Shown: one piece after another, positions 13,801-23,279 of the stretch
Position numbering within the stretch: the stretch's first letter is position 1
Layout of the letters: each line of letters opens with the position of its first letter
Assembly (NCBI RefSeq): GCF_963678635.1
Contig: NC_087068.1
Span: forward strand, 52,118,563-52,182,562
DNA from: Symsagittifera roscoffensis
Lineage: Eukaryota; Xenacoelomorpha; Acoela; Convolutidae
DNA: 64,000 bases
Direction: 5' to 3'
Notes under the pieces: generated by a model
What the model was told of the DNA's origin: nothing
The model's database searches: none
Seen by the model: only the letters and a program-made list of their open reading frames with translations
Translations under genes and position numbers: made by a program

Positions 13801-16800
13801 TAAAATAAATGGTTCACCTACGTTTCGTAGAATGAAAACGTCGTCAGCACCACAACCCATAGATAAACAGACAAAACCAAAGCGAAGTTATCTCTATCGT
13901 TGTCACGACTCACAGTCACGAGTCTGACTCGGTCACTCGTCAAATTCTCCCGCGCCAATTCCCGCTCACTGACAGAATCTACATCTACAAGATTGCTTCT
14001 AATATTATCTCCGTTAATTCTCGCATAGCTGTTCACTACAAGCGATCTACTAGTGTTCTCGTCACTCAAATAGACGTTATTGTTGCCGGAAACTGATGAC
14101 ACTTGTTGCTGAGTGTCGGATATAGTCATACTGTCTCGATTATGATTGGCTGGCGTGTATTCGTGTATTGTAATTGTTCGAGGTCTTCTTCTGTATATGC
14201 CACGTGAAGAGACAGTGGTAGCGTCTAAAAAAAAGAAAACGTGATAACTTATCCTATTAAATCATAAGCAAACTTAACCCTAGACACTTGCAAAACCAAG
14301 AATAACCTATGATCTTTAGTTTTTGGATGCTCTTATAAATTATATCTGAACTGAATTTTTTCTGGAGAAAAAAATGTACTTGTTTCCGCATTCGAAAAAA
14401 TTAGCATTTGACCCATAAGTTAACAAATTTTAAAAATTCAAAAGTATACGATTTTTTTTTAGAATTTCCAAGAAAGTTTTTACACAGAGGTGAAGCGGAT
14501 CTTCGCATCACTTGCGATACAACACAAACATAAAAAACATAAGACGAAAAATTGAAATGTTTAAAAGTGTTTGACAGTGTAGTTTCCGAGAAAACGAAAA
14601 AAAATGAAAAAATATGGGTCACATATTCCCCCACAGACCTTTTCGAAAGCTGTAGATAGAGGGGCTAAGTGAAAAGAGACTATAGATGATGCAGCACACA
14701 AGGCAGTAGGCGGTCTGAGAGACACTAAAATTTTCCAATATATTTCAAATAATTTTCCATAACGAAAAAAAAAATTTTTCAACAAACCGATTGGTAAACA
14801 AACAACCAACAAGTGAGGAGGGGAGTGTAAAAAATGTGTTTTCCTTGAAACAACTCAAAATTGGGTAATTAAGCTGATAAAATTAGGTCGAAATAGTTTG
14901 GGCCGACGAATTTTTTTTGCGAAAAAAAAAAGAAATATACGTCAAGATTAGTAAATTACACATTGCAGGAGTACATGAAAAATTAAAAAACAACTAAAAT
15001 GAAACTGCATTCAGCAAAAAAATTCGAAGATGTGGCATCTCAGGTGAAGAAACATAAGCAGACAAATAATAAGCCGAAGATTTGTTTGAAACAATATACT
15101 TCCCGTACATAAAAAAAAACAGGCCCTGCTCAGATTCAGACCCAGGACCTTTGATGTCCCGGCGTATTAGTTACCTCCATACTAAAATTTGAATTCATTA
15201 TGAACAACGGTACCAAGTGATTCTGGTGAATAAATTGTTCACCCGAAAAAAGTCCATATTCCGTTTTGATAACTCATGCTAATCGCAAGCTGAAAAAGAA
15301 CTTAGTTATAGTTATTTTAGAAAATTGAACTGCGACCAAATAGCATAATTAAGGCAAAAGGATGCTCTCTTTTTCAAGCTCCTTTGAAAATATTACTAAG
15401 TTTTCTCTCGAAGCAAACGCAGTTTAGGTTTATAAAAACTTGTATCAATTTTTTTAGGGTTTTACCAACCGAATACCTTATACGGACCCTGGTATGACTT
15501 TTCTTTCCAAGCTTGTTTCGAAAAGGGGTCTGACTAGATAAGCTGAATAGCTCTTTTGAAGACCATCGATGCTTGTCCTTAATTAATTTTGGAGTAATGA
15601 TTGTGATACGGACATTTGAAATAGTCTCTTAGCCCCCCTCATCAGTGGCATGCGCATAAATTTTTCAAGGGGGCGATTTTTCAAAAAAATTGTTGACCTT
15701 TTTTTAAGTCGAACAATTTGATTTTCCGGGCTCTTCGATAATTCTATAACGATCATATTTTGTCAAAAATGTTCTCCGCCGCACGCGCCAAAAACAGGCT
15801 AAAAATGACGTTTTCAGCACTTTCAAAAAATTTTTGACCAAAAATTGCGTTTTTCTGCGCGTGTCCCCCCTTGCTCAAATTTAATTATACTGGCTCCGAA
15901 GATGCCTTTAGAATACTGTTGGTCAGCAAAAAATGGTTCTCGCAAAAATATACCAAAGGGGGAGCCTTTGGAAAAATTTGGCGACCACTTTTGAGGCAAC
16001 AGTATGAGGCAACACTGGCCCTCATTCAACAATATTTTGTGCCAATTTTTCTTCGACAAGCACATAGCCATACTGAGTTATCGTTCTCAACCACCTGGAA
16101 AGCAGTTGGAAAAGTTATAACTGGGAAGCCACTCAAATGTATCAAAAGACGTACTAAAAACGATGTAACCAGATCGCAACGAGAAATTTTTTGTTCTTGG
16201 ATGATTTTCTGTTACAGTCGAAGCTTTCTGATATACATCATTTTCAGTGAAAATGTTTCCGGTCCCAACCTAATATCTAACTCGGAGATATATGAAGATA
16301 AAGGAAAAAAACGGTGATATATGGCAAAAACTAACAATGTTTGCAATCAAAGAAAGATCAACAAACAAGAGTAATTTTCAAATCTGTTTTCTTGACACCG
16401 AGAAAACATATTGAACTATCTTTTTAGAATCACGACTGATATCTTAAAATGATACTTGACCCCCCCCCCCCCCACCCCTCACAAACTTTCTTTGAGGTAC
16501 CTGAAACTTCACAATAAAAACAATCCACAATACGCCAAACTCTCCTTCGCTCTTCGCTCTTTCGATCTATCGAGGATGGTCGAAACAAAAAATGGACTAT
16601 GGACATAAGTATATTTCTAACCAGTGAAGAATGCCCAAAACATGCAGAGGTTGAGGAAGGCTAGAGTAGATGAGAGGAATGCGGGTGCAGTGTACATTGA
16701 TATGGTGATGTTGACATACTTGAGGGTGAGTCCTGAGTCTCCTATGGGCACGAACAACGTCTGAAGTACTGAAACAATATTATTGTCAAAAAATGTTAAG

Positions 16801-18511
16801 TGAGGCTTCGTACCGTTGCGATACATCAAAACATCGAATTGGCTAAATAGCCAACAGAAAGTGAAACGAAAACCACAAGTCGAAAAAATGGTTTGACAAA
16901 AAGTCGAATGAACTAATTTTCATATGTTTGTCTCCAATTATTCCGAAGAGTTAAATCAGTTAAAATCCGAAAAAGTAACGAAGCCAACAACATCAAACCT
17001 GTAAAGCCAAGTAAACCTTATAACGAAATAAAGAGAAAATAATACAAAATCGGGGTCAATAAATTTACAGCCAACAAAATAAAAACATTTTAAAAAACGG
17101 TTGAAGGAAAACAAAGCCCAGTTTTACAATGTACCAACCGGTACACTGCAAGTACTAGTTTACATGATTGCTCCATCAGCGAAACCAATTATTGTGATTT
17201 TCTATTTAAAGAACTAAAAGAAAACAAACTAGTACTGAACTAACATGGTCCAAAAATAAAGCCAAGTGCTTGGGCAGCTGAAATGTTCGTGAGCACAGCT
17301 GTCCGTTCTTCTACTGTAGTCGTCACAGATGCGAAAGAGCGTACAATTGCGATGTTACCAGATCCCACTCCGGTGATAAAGCGTGCAGCTACCATCACGT
17401 ATGGAGCTGTATTTGAAGGCAAGCCTTCCAAGTATCCATAAACTGCATGGCCAATGCAAATGAGAACGAGACATAGCTGGAATGGCAACCTGAAACACAA
17501 TCACAATGATTTTCAATTAGCTTCCAGCCTACAGAAGAGCATCAAATTATCTCCTAACTCTTAATAAATAAATACAGAGCAAAAATGAAGAACGGAATTC
17601 AATTATCTCTCAATTTAGTCTGGTTAACATGTACTGCACTAAAAAAACAGCTTTGCAACATGTTACTATCGCGCGCTATAAAAAAATCAAACAACTTCTA
17701 AATGCTCCTTTTTCCGGTTCCATTCGGTACGAAGGACACTCTTAGATAATTAAGACGGTCATACTTCATACTTCGTATCAATTTCCTTCCACCCTCTCAC
17801 CTCACATCAGCATAAATTAATGGTGTAATGAGGGTTTTCACAAGGTTAAGCACAAACCGAAAATGTTTGTTACGGCATAATTAATCCGCAAACCAAATTT
17901 TACAAGAATAGTAACATAAGAACGAAATATTATTTAGACAAAAGCTGTAAACATTTGTGGGAAGAGAGAAAGAGATATCATATCCAGTGATGTCCGATAT
18001 AACCATTTGTTTAAACCAATTGGTTTAAAACGAAGGTTTGTTGAACGATTTAACCAACAACCAATTTGTTTAAAAACGGGCCTTTAAAAACTATTATCTT
18101 GCTCATACATTAGATTTTCAGGAATGCACTTTACTTGGCCCCGATTTTCTGGAGACTTTCTTATTTGAAGTCAGTTTTAATTAGGCGGATATGATTCGTA
18201 TCCACCTACATGAAACTGACTTCAAACTGGCAATTCTCCAAAAATCGGGACCAAGTAAAAAAATCATTGAATTCAATGATGCTCAAAAAGTATTGAGCAT
18301 CATTGAATTCAAATCACAATGAATAATTCTTTCTTGTTCAAAAACTGTACCAACATGTATCCTATTGAGTTTGATGCTATGCCCATCAGAGGAGAGCCAA
18401 TGAACTGGCCGAGGCTGAAAGAGGCGACAACCAAGCCGTACAATTGGGTGGTAGCTTCTGAGTCGAGTTGCTGCAGATATGGGTAGCCTGATGACATGAT
18501 GATTGAATAGC
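1647..18511 (-). CDS. MFSD8: MFSD8/CLN7-like lysosomal MFS transporter (8 exons, 5' end missing)
   Basis: A multi-pass major facilitator superfamily protein. Vertebrate MFSD8 (CLN7) is a lysosomal membrane protein. The exons, 5' to 3', are 18511-18355, 17489-17245, 16768-16622, 14224-13822, 13453-13319, 11162-11056, 9937-9744 and 1856-1647. Every intron has GT...AG ends and the phases (1,2,1,1,2,2,1,0) close exactly, giving 532 residues after a split first codon, with a TGA stop. Family landmarks are SLGQFIGSPLMG (TM2), ARFITGVGSGNIAIVRS (TM4), ERTAVLTNISAAQALGFI (TM5), ETLVTPILEVMCAWT (TM7-8) and TAAGSLARALGP (TM11). Human MFSD8 is about 518 residues; here about 40 N-terminal residues (start codon and most of TM1) are not found. 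Introns of up to 7.9 kb hold repeats and a nested gene. The assignment is firm; function in this animal is inferred from the family. Confidence 0.88.
2565..3590. repeat. ~75 bp minisatellite, about 12 copies
   Basis: Tandem units of about 75-76 bp share AACAGTTC(T/G)AGA, CTAAAAATCGTACTAACACA and TGTATACACCAAAATTTTG. The array is most regular at 2640-3330 and decays toward 3590. It lies in the last MFSD8-like intron, just downstream of the SGNH-AlkB gene. Reading frames across it are repeat artefacts. Confidence 0.85.
3897..5315 (-). CDS. SGNH hydrolase-AlkB dioxygenase fusion (4 exons, complete)
   Basis: Exons 5315-4978, 4856-4654, 4548-4259 and 4187-3897 (338+203+290+291 bp) form 373 codons plus TGA, with GT-AG introns and matching phases. 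Residues 1-175 are an SGNH/GDSL hydrolase: block I GDS (8-10), GAND (59-62), DGVH (152-155), so Ser, Asn and Asp-His are present. Residues about 185-373 are an AlkB-like Fe(II)/2-oxoglutarate dioxygenase: HAD iron ligands H282 and D284, WKHSI (H340), and RLNLTFR (R360, R366) for 2-oxoglutarate and active-site binding. All catalytic residues of both halves are visible. AlkB enzymes oxidatively demethylate nucleic acids; SGNH enzymes are esterases; the substrate here is unknown. No signal peptide is seen. The gene lies inside the last intron of the MFSD8-like gene on the same strand. It may be a host gene or mobile-element cargo. The exon 3 acceptor choice is inferred from phase. Confidence 0.78.
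5316..5980. other. Intronic spacer upstream of the SGNH-AlkB gene
   Basis: AT-rich sequence between the SGNH-AlkB start codon and the 45 bp minisatellite. It presumably contains the promoter of the nested gene. I see no convincing TATA box, exon or RNA gene. Confidence 0.35.
5985..6375. repeat. ~45 bp minisatellite, nine units
   Basis: Nine occurrences of CTAATACAAGTATACACA spaced 42-47 bp apart. The units alternate between two variants, one containing ACCAGTTGATTGAAACTACAG and one containing CAGTTGAAATAGAAAAACTG. It abuts the 3' side of the USP-like exon, whose frame reads straight into it. Confidence 0.88.
6378..6606 (-). pseudogene. USP (peptidase C19) Cys-box fragment
   Basis: After acceptor ATTTTCAG the frame reads MEPFRPTGIANDDNSCYLNS, then VLQLLLS. 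This resembles the Cys box of ubiquitin-specific proteases (G-x-x-N-x-x-N-(T/S)-C-Y-x-N-(S/A)-x-(L/V)-Q), with the nucleophile Cys present. About 60 further residues follow before the frame enters the 45 bp minisatellite. No His box (GHY-type) was found downstream, so only the N-terminal part of the catalytic domain is present. It could be a broken gene, an unfinished exon set, or cargo related to the neighbouring SGNH-AlkB gene on the same strand. Confidence 0.5.
6955..7850. repeat. AAAT-rich simple repeat with higher-order duplication
   Basis: Nearly continuous (AAAT)n-type sequence. A longer unit of about 290 bp is repeated: the block with AAGCAAAACTAAATGAAAGA, then ACAAAACACACCTGATAAAT, occurs near 7080-7165 and 7385-7460, with a decayed third copy from about 7685. 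Long hydrophobic reading frames (Tyr/Leu/Phe/Ile) on the minus strand are by-products. Confidence 0.85.
8475..8812 (+). repeat. Dispersed ~330 bp repeat, copy 2
   Basis: One of two adjacent copies in tandem. It starts near TTGAATTTCTAGAACAATT and ends with AAGAGTCTTCACTGCGTTCA...CTCTTAAG. Confidence 0.6.
8813..9160 (+). repeat. Dispersed ~330 bp repeat, copy 3
   Basis: Begins with the same TTGAATTTCTGGAACAATTC head as copy 2 and includes the GTGGAGTTTGTCTTCCTTTT block. An open frame of 101 codons across it is not conserved in the other copies. Confidence 0.6.
9744..9937 (-). CDS. MFSD8: MFSD8-like exon (luminal loop, TM10)
   Basis: Acceptor TTTCTAG, donor GTAATT. It encodes ENTSSTLAP (an N-glycosylation sequon in the large luminal loop), a conserved Cys pair (GCD...WCEE), TM10, and FSKIVGPFPQ at a phase-0 junction. 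Confidence 0.83.
10660..10925 (+). repeat. Dispersed ~330 bp repeat, copy 4 (5' truncated)
   Basis: Shares the block with AAATGAATTGAACTCA, the ATACCTATATTCATAAATAC-like segment and the AAGAGTCTTCACTAAGTTCA end. It lies in the intron between the TM9 and TM10 exons. Confidence 0.5.
11056..11162 (-). CDS. MFSD8: MFSD8-like exon (TM9)
   Basis: Acceptor TTTCAG and donor GTAAGT. It encodes FKERHVLFCAMVLLMLSFVA and MPYSSDHPKVYYPD, matching TM9 and the start of the large luminal loop. Confidence 0.78.
11485..11905 (+). repeat. Dispersed ~330 bp repeat, copy 5 with internal expansion
   Basis: Contains ATCCACTTTCGAAAA and the ATTTTAGCAAATGA block. An inserted stretch of ATTATC/ATAAT-rich simple sequence (about 11740-11815) precedes the ending AAGACCCATATC...TTCGTTCTTTTAG. 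Confidence 0.5.
12335..12465 (-). repeat. tRNA-derived SINE, family 1
   Basis: On the minus strand, a tRNA-like head (about 12465-12390) carries a near-perfect A box (TGGCTGAGTGG) and B box (GGTTCGAATAT), as in Ser/Leu-type tRNAs. A short tail containing TTATTCGAGGCTTG follows, and recurs at 20660 and 21885. The arms do not fold as a clean cloverleaf, so I call it a SINE and not a tRNA gene. Confidence 0.6.
13319..13453 (-). CDS. MFSD8: MFSD8-like exon (TM7-TM8)
   Basis: Acceptor TTTTTGCAG. It encodes LVTPILEVMCAWTAEKS and a hydrophobic TM8 (LLGGCSIVTILSMIAVKV). It ends in the first two bases of an Arg codon before GTTCGT. Confidence 0.82.
13822..14224 (-). CDS. MFSD8: MFSD8-like exon (long central loop and TM7)
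   Basis: At 403 bp this is the largest exon. It encodes about 110 polar residues rich in Ser, Asn, Arg and Asp (the cytoplasmic TM6-TM7 loop), then the hydrophobic TM7 ending in FSFYET. Donor GTAGGT follows. The loop is longer than in vertebrate MFSD8; the TM7 end and exact phase support it as a real exon. An in-frame ATG at 14129 is internal. Confidence 0.8.
14570..15310. repeat. Dispersed repeat block, paralogous to 23280-23940
   Basis: Shares, in order with 23280-23940, segments containing TTTTCGAAAGCTGTAGATAG, ACATAAGCAGACAAA, GGCGTATT, GAATTCATTATGAAC and AAGTGATTCTGGT...CCCGAAAAAAGTC. Both copies include the family 2 SINE. It lies in the intron between the TM6 and loop exons. Confidence 0.6.
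15115..15200 (-). repeat. tRNA-derived SINE, family 2, copy 1
   Basis: The minus strand carries a decayed tRNA-like segment: GAGGTAACTAATACGCCGGG, then a B-box-like GGGTCTGAATCTGAG. The matching segment at 23745-23830 has a better B box (GCTTCGAATCTGA). Confidence 0.45.
15311..16621. other. Intron segment, no supported gene
   Basis: Between the loop exon and the TM6 exon. It contains a C14 homopolymer at 16460-16473. An open frame of 148 codons (15871-16317, plus) has no recognisable domain and is overlapped by an equally long antisense frame, so I do not call it a gene. Confidence 0.4.
16460..16473 (+). repeat. Poly(C) tract, 14 nt
   Basis: Uninterrupted run of C, followed by ACCCCTC. It lies inside an MFSD8-like intron. 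Confidence 0.9.
16622..16768 (-). CDS. MFSD8: MFSD8-like exon (luminal loop and TM6)
   Basis: Acceptor TTTCAG, donor GTTAGA. It encodes LLQTLFVPIGDSGL, then ISMYTAPAFLSSTLAFLNL, matching the MFSD8 loop and TM6. It ends in phase 1. Confidence 0.82.
17245..17489 (-). CDS. MFSD8: MFSD8-like exon (TM3-TM5)
   Basis: Flanked by TTTCAG and GTTAGT. It encodes a hydrophobic segment, then ARFITGVGSGNIAIVRS and ERTAVLTNISAAQALGFI, the most recognisable stretch of the family. It ends with one base of a split codon, which the next exon completes as Leu. Confidence 0.88.
18131..18257. repeat. Imperfect foldback element
   Basis: The left arm starts TTACTTGGCCCCGATTTTCT and the right arm ends AAAAATCGGGACCAAGTAA. 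Inner arms TTTGAAGTCAGTTTTAA and the matching AAACTGACTTCAAA enclose a GGCGGATA...TATCCACC centre. This is a MITE-like hairpin of about 127 bp. No target duplication was established. Confidence 0.7.
18267..18312. repeat. Perfect 20 bp inverted repeat
   Basis: TTGAATTCAATGATGCTCAA (18267-18286) and its exact reverse complement (18293-18312) flank a 6 nt loop. It sits about 40 bp inside the intron from the donor of the first recognised MFSD8-like exon. Confidence 0.85.
18355..18511 (-). CDS. MFSD8: MFSD8-like exon (end of TM1, TM2)
   Basis: Acceptor TTTTATAG lies directly upstream and the exon begins inside a Gly codon (phase 1). It encodes IGYSIIMSSGYPYLQQLD and the TM2 signature SLGQFIGSPLMG. 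The donor after ATACAT (GTTGGT) leaves two bases, which join the next exon to form Met. This is the most 5' exon I could support. Confidence 0.8.
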
Positions 18512-20659
18512 CTATAAAACTGATCGTTCAATCAATGCAGCCACACCAAAACCAACTTTTTATGAAACTCCATTCAATTCGAGGTAAGATTAAACTATTA
18601 GAACACAGCCAAATAGACAGCTGGAAAAATTTCATTTGAACAAAAAAATAAATCGGAAAAAAAGACGCGTAGTTTTTGCACAATTTTTGATTGACTGAAC
18701 AAAGCCAAAAAAATTCAATTTTGGGTTAAAATTAAGGCCCAAATTTATCAAAATAAACTGCACCATATTAATTCTGCGAAAATTAATTCTCCAAAAACAA
18801 AACAAGTTGTCTAACGATCATTTTTCGTCTATGTCGAGCCAATTTAAGAAAAACCGCGTTTTAATTTTCAGGTTTTATTCGTTTTGTCCGGATAATTTAA
18901 ATCACCACTGTAGTCACGCGCGTTTAGATTGTGCTTTTTTATCTAATAAAAAATTCCGTAACTTTTCTTCAATCCATCAAATGAAAACAGGCGAAGCTAC
19001 AAAACAACAACTATAATAAATATCACAAGTTTGTCTCTATTTATGTTCAATTTCAGGCAAATACAATTGCAAAACAAAAATACCAGCGGTATATAAGAAT
19101 TTAGTTTTGGTTGCCGAGCACCCACTACGCCGATAGTACATGGGTACACTATTTGGTCAAAAAAAATCATCCAGAAAATTATCATAAAAATTTTGAGCAA
19201 TAACAATTTTTGTGCCCTTCAAACGACACTACATAATATGAAGTGACTAAGCCGATATAACCAAAGCCGAAACCATACAAAACCTGAGTTTGGCAATTGA
19301 CAAGAAATAGAACGACTTTGAATAGAAAAAAATTGTTACCACAGAGGCAAAGCGAAGCTTCGCAACTTTTAAAAGACAACAAAAAATAAAGCATTTCAAA
19401 ATAGTGAAGAGTGCAAAATTTTTTGTGAAAAAAAACAAGGGGATCAGTATTTTATTAAATTCAAACGATTTCCGACAATTCTGCCATCTTCAGTTATTCA
19501 TCACAAAAATTCATTGAAACAAAATTAACGAGACTACAGAAAGAAAATTAAAAGAATATGCTGTTGAGTTGAAAATAATATGTGAAAAAGTCGAAAAAAT
19601 TCAAATACAAAAATTTCATGTTTGTATCGGATAATATTTCTAAACAGCCTTACAAAGCATTGTAAAACAAGTGCCCAGTGGCAACTAAAACAACAAAACT
19701 TGGGTCAACCTCTGTTGAACCGAAAACAAAACTGCTCTCATGAAAAAAAATTGAGCTCGAAAATTTCAAACATTTTTACGACTCATCCGTACTTGAACAG
19801 ATTAAAACATAACAATATATTTTCCCACAAAATAACGCAATATGAGTTGACCAAGCCGATATAATATAATCCGAAGCCATTTAATAAAAAAAAACGAAAA
19901 ACCAAAAAAAAACCATAGAACTTTCAACTACGGTAAAAACCTGTTTGGATCAATATGAAAACTACGCTTTCGAAAGTGAGCCCATAAAAAACGTACCAGA
20001 TAATTTACTTGGCGTTTCATTAAAAAATGAAAAAGATCCAACGGGAACTAGAAGCAAAACCACGAATCCAAAAAAATGGAATACTTTTTCACAAATTTTA
20101 TTGAAAAGCACAATCAGTGCCTGAATTTAGCTGCACCTAATTACTATTTAACCTTAACTATGGTAGTTCCAATTAAATTTTCAAGAAATTGTCTGCATGT
20201 TAAAAGAGGTGAAAATTACCATTCCTTACAAAATTGACCATTCTGTGAACTAAGTTTTTCACTGGGGAGAAAAGTCATTTACCCGGTTGCACTAATCTTG
20301 CTGGTCACAAAGGTAAAAAAAGAAGAAAATTCGATAGATTGACATTTCACCAACATAAACTAAGCAGCTAAATACAACTCCACCAAACAGTTTCCCCGAA
20401 AAATTTTCTAATTTTCGAAAAAGGTACTCAGGTTATCACTAGATCAAGCGAGAAGGCCCTTGTAAATTTTTGGGTTCCATAATAAAAAAAAACACAATTT
20501 GCAACAATTAGTGAGAAAAATTTTATACGGGAAAAATGTCGTTCCCGGTTACAACTCACAATTAAGTCAAAAAATTTGACACAAAGGCGAAGCTCCGCTT
20601 CGTAAACACTAGTAAGAAATCGACAAAAGCAGCTCTATAAAATGAAATAAGAAAATATA

Positions 20660-20770
20660 GAATAAGCCTCGAATTTAAAGAAAACTTTTGCTACCCGGTG
20701 GATTCGAACCAGCGACCTCGAGAAAAAGAGTTTAACATCCTACCCTGTAGGCCATGGCCACGGACACCTA
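20660..20770 (-). repeat. tRNA-derived SINE, family 1 (B box intact)
   Basis: On the minus strand, GTGTCCGTGGCCATGGCCTA (A-box region) is followed by a perfect B box, GGTTCGAATCC, in CTGGTTCGAATCCACCGGG. The tail then has TTCGAGGCTTATTC, shared with 12350 and 21885. There is no clean cloverleaf acceptor pairing, so a tRNA gene is unlikely. Confidence 0.6.
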
Positions 20771-21884
20771 ACGTTCGACAAGCACTAGCCACAAATAAAG
20801 CAGAGAACAGAAATATGAAATCTCCAACGCTACAGATCGTGATTATATTAAAAGTGACACCAAATGAGCACTTTTATTTGCTACTTAGGATCGGAAAGAA
20901 GTAGGTTCATACTGGTACACTACGCTCGTTATTGCACAATAGTGTAAAAAACAACGACAACTTCTAAGCACAGAGGCGGATGAAATCATACATTTTTAAT
21001 ATTTGTCAACCTCACACAGGCCCTATTTATACAATGCACCTAGGGCATCTAACATCTGCAAAAAAAAACTGGAGAAAAGCAATAATATAAACTAAGAAAC
21101 GTTTAACTCACATCACGTTATCAAATATACAGTCCGAGGAGACAATTCGAAAAAGAGTATTGAACGAAATCATCAGGGTTCGTCAGACGAAAAATAGCAG
21201 ATAAAAGAAGGATAGCCTGTTACTGTGCAAGTAGCACAGAATGTTCCGACCACCTTCTTAAAAAAACACAATTTTTTTTTTCAAATTGGTGTTGTGATTA
21301 AAAGATCTAAACGAAAAAATCGAAATTTTAGGCCTATTTGAGAGGCATAGTAAAATAGATCAATTGAAAAAAAAAGTTTTAAATAAAAATGACTAGAAAT
21401 ACGAAACAAAAAACTTTTAAAATTTTGGAAAAAAAATCATGAATTTTCGAGTTTTTGATTCCCTAAATTGCGCTGAAAAAACTCTAAGAACTACAATTAC
21501 TTGAGGAGAACTAAAATTTCACGGCTTCAATTAGGCTTAAATAAGCTAGTGTAAGCATACACGGTCACCTTATTAGCTCAAAAATAGACGAAAAATCAAA
21601 AACTTCAAACCGGGTTTTCTCGACAATATGATATATCACTCGACCCATTCAGATAATTATTTGTGTAACCTGATTTTACGTGGAAAACAAAGAAAAAAAC
21701 TGAAACACCCGAATACAAAGTTCCTCCACATTTTCAATGGTCGGAACAACAAAGTTTTCAAAATGGAATGCCAGCCATTACAAAGTCTTTTGGGCATATT
21801 TTACAAAGAAGCGAAGCTGCACTTCGCAAACACACGCGAAAAAGCGATATAAAGAAGCTATAAAAATTGAAATAAGAAAAGGTA

Positions 21885-22000
21885 GGAATAAGCCTCGAAT
21901 TAATAAAATTTATCTAATTTCTTCAAGCAGTCATTTGAACTTCTAACGGCTATAAGCCAGTTGCAATAAGTGTTTCTTGCGATACAAGACAAACATAAAA
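21885..22000 (-). repeat. Decayed SINE-like fragment
   Basis: The tail TTAATTCGAGGCTTATTCC matches the family 1 SINE tail. The head has only a weak B box (AGTTCAAATGAC) and a weak A-box-like TGGCTTATAGCCG. Confidence 0.35.
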
Positions 22001-23279
22001 AACAAGTCGAAAAAAACTGGAAACCAAAAGTTTCGTATGTCTCAATAAAATATAATAAAGACCAGCTGAAGCTGACGGTACGTGTTTGACACTGTTTAAA
22101 TTTGTTTAAATGATGCGGCATGAAATGGGTTATTTTAAAAATAGGACTTTGCCCGAAACCTTAGTTGTTTCTCTACTAAAATAAGGGAGAAGAGCAAAAA
22201 CGTTGTGAGATAATGGAATTTTCCCAAGGACGTAACACTTACACTACAAAAAATTTAGTAGTCGCCGGGTCGGCAGAAAAATTGTCGCAACCAATTCTTT
22301 CGGTTGAAACCTTCATCTAAGATTTGATAGCGTAGAAAAGTCAAAAAGTGTTGTCAAAAAGATTCTACAAAATGGTGAGACGTTCAAATATTTTACTATC
22401 GATATCCGCAACTACTTTTGTGCTTAACAACTCGCAGCTACCCACTTTCTCGAATCACCACATAGACTGAGATTCGACTGAGTAGTTTTGGTGAAAGTCA
22501 AAAAGTTTCCACAAAACAGTTAACATTTCAAAACTTGTTGGAAAGCATTTACTTTGTTCTATTTATAAAGGAAGGCTTTCTAAGCGCATCTATTTATAAA
22601 GGTTGGCTTTCAACAATCTGTTAATTCAATTCAACCCTTGATGCCATAAATCTGACTTCAAGGGCCACTAAGAGGACTCCGCAAAGACATAAAATTTGAC
22701 TTTTCAAATCCTTTTCTGTTATATAAAAACTTCAGCGTAGCTGTTTATGCAGAAGAGATTCATAATGCCTGTATTTTCGTTTGAACCCAAAAATTCAGAT
22801 TTGTGGAAACAATTTTTGAGAAAAATCGAATAGTTTCAAAAAATGATAAAAGAAAACAAAAAAGAGACTTTTCCGAGAGTCATAGCTTTTTGTAATAGTT
22901 TCGTTATGCACCCAAAAACTCAGATTTGGAATAGTAATTCTCGAAAAAGTCAAAAAGTTCAAAAAAACGGTCAAAAAATCAAACTTTTCCGAGGACCATA
23001 AGTTTTCGTGTCAAAAAAGTATGAGCATTGCCGCATTTGCAAAGGAGCTTCCCACAATCCGTTTTTTGGATTGAAACCAAAAATCAAGATTTAGGAGCGT
23101 AGGTAGATTCAGAAAATTCAAAAATTAAAAAAAAGTCGAAATAAAAAAATTGAATTTTGCGGGACGATAACTTTGTTAAGAAAGTTTATGAAAAGCCGCT
23201 CATACAGGGGAGCTGAGCTTCAAACTACCTGTTATCTCCATTGAACCCAATCTCAGATTTGGTAGGGTTCTTTTTGAGA

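Noticed and set aside
15871-16317. 148-codon plus-strand ORF
   Set aside because: No domain, no codon bias visible, a comparable antisense ORF, and it lies inside an MFSD8-like intron.
20685-20765. tRNA gene (strong B box)
   Set aside because: The A-box region is off and the acceptor arms do not pair; the tail is shared with other copies, so it is a SINE.
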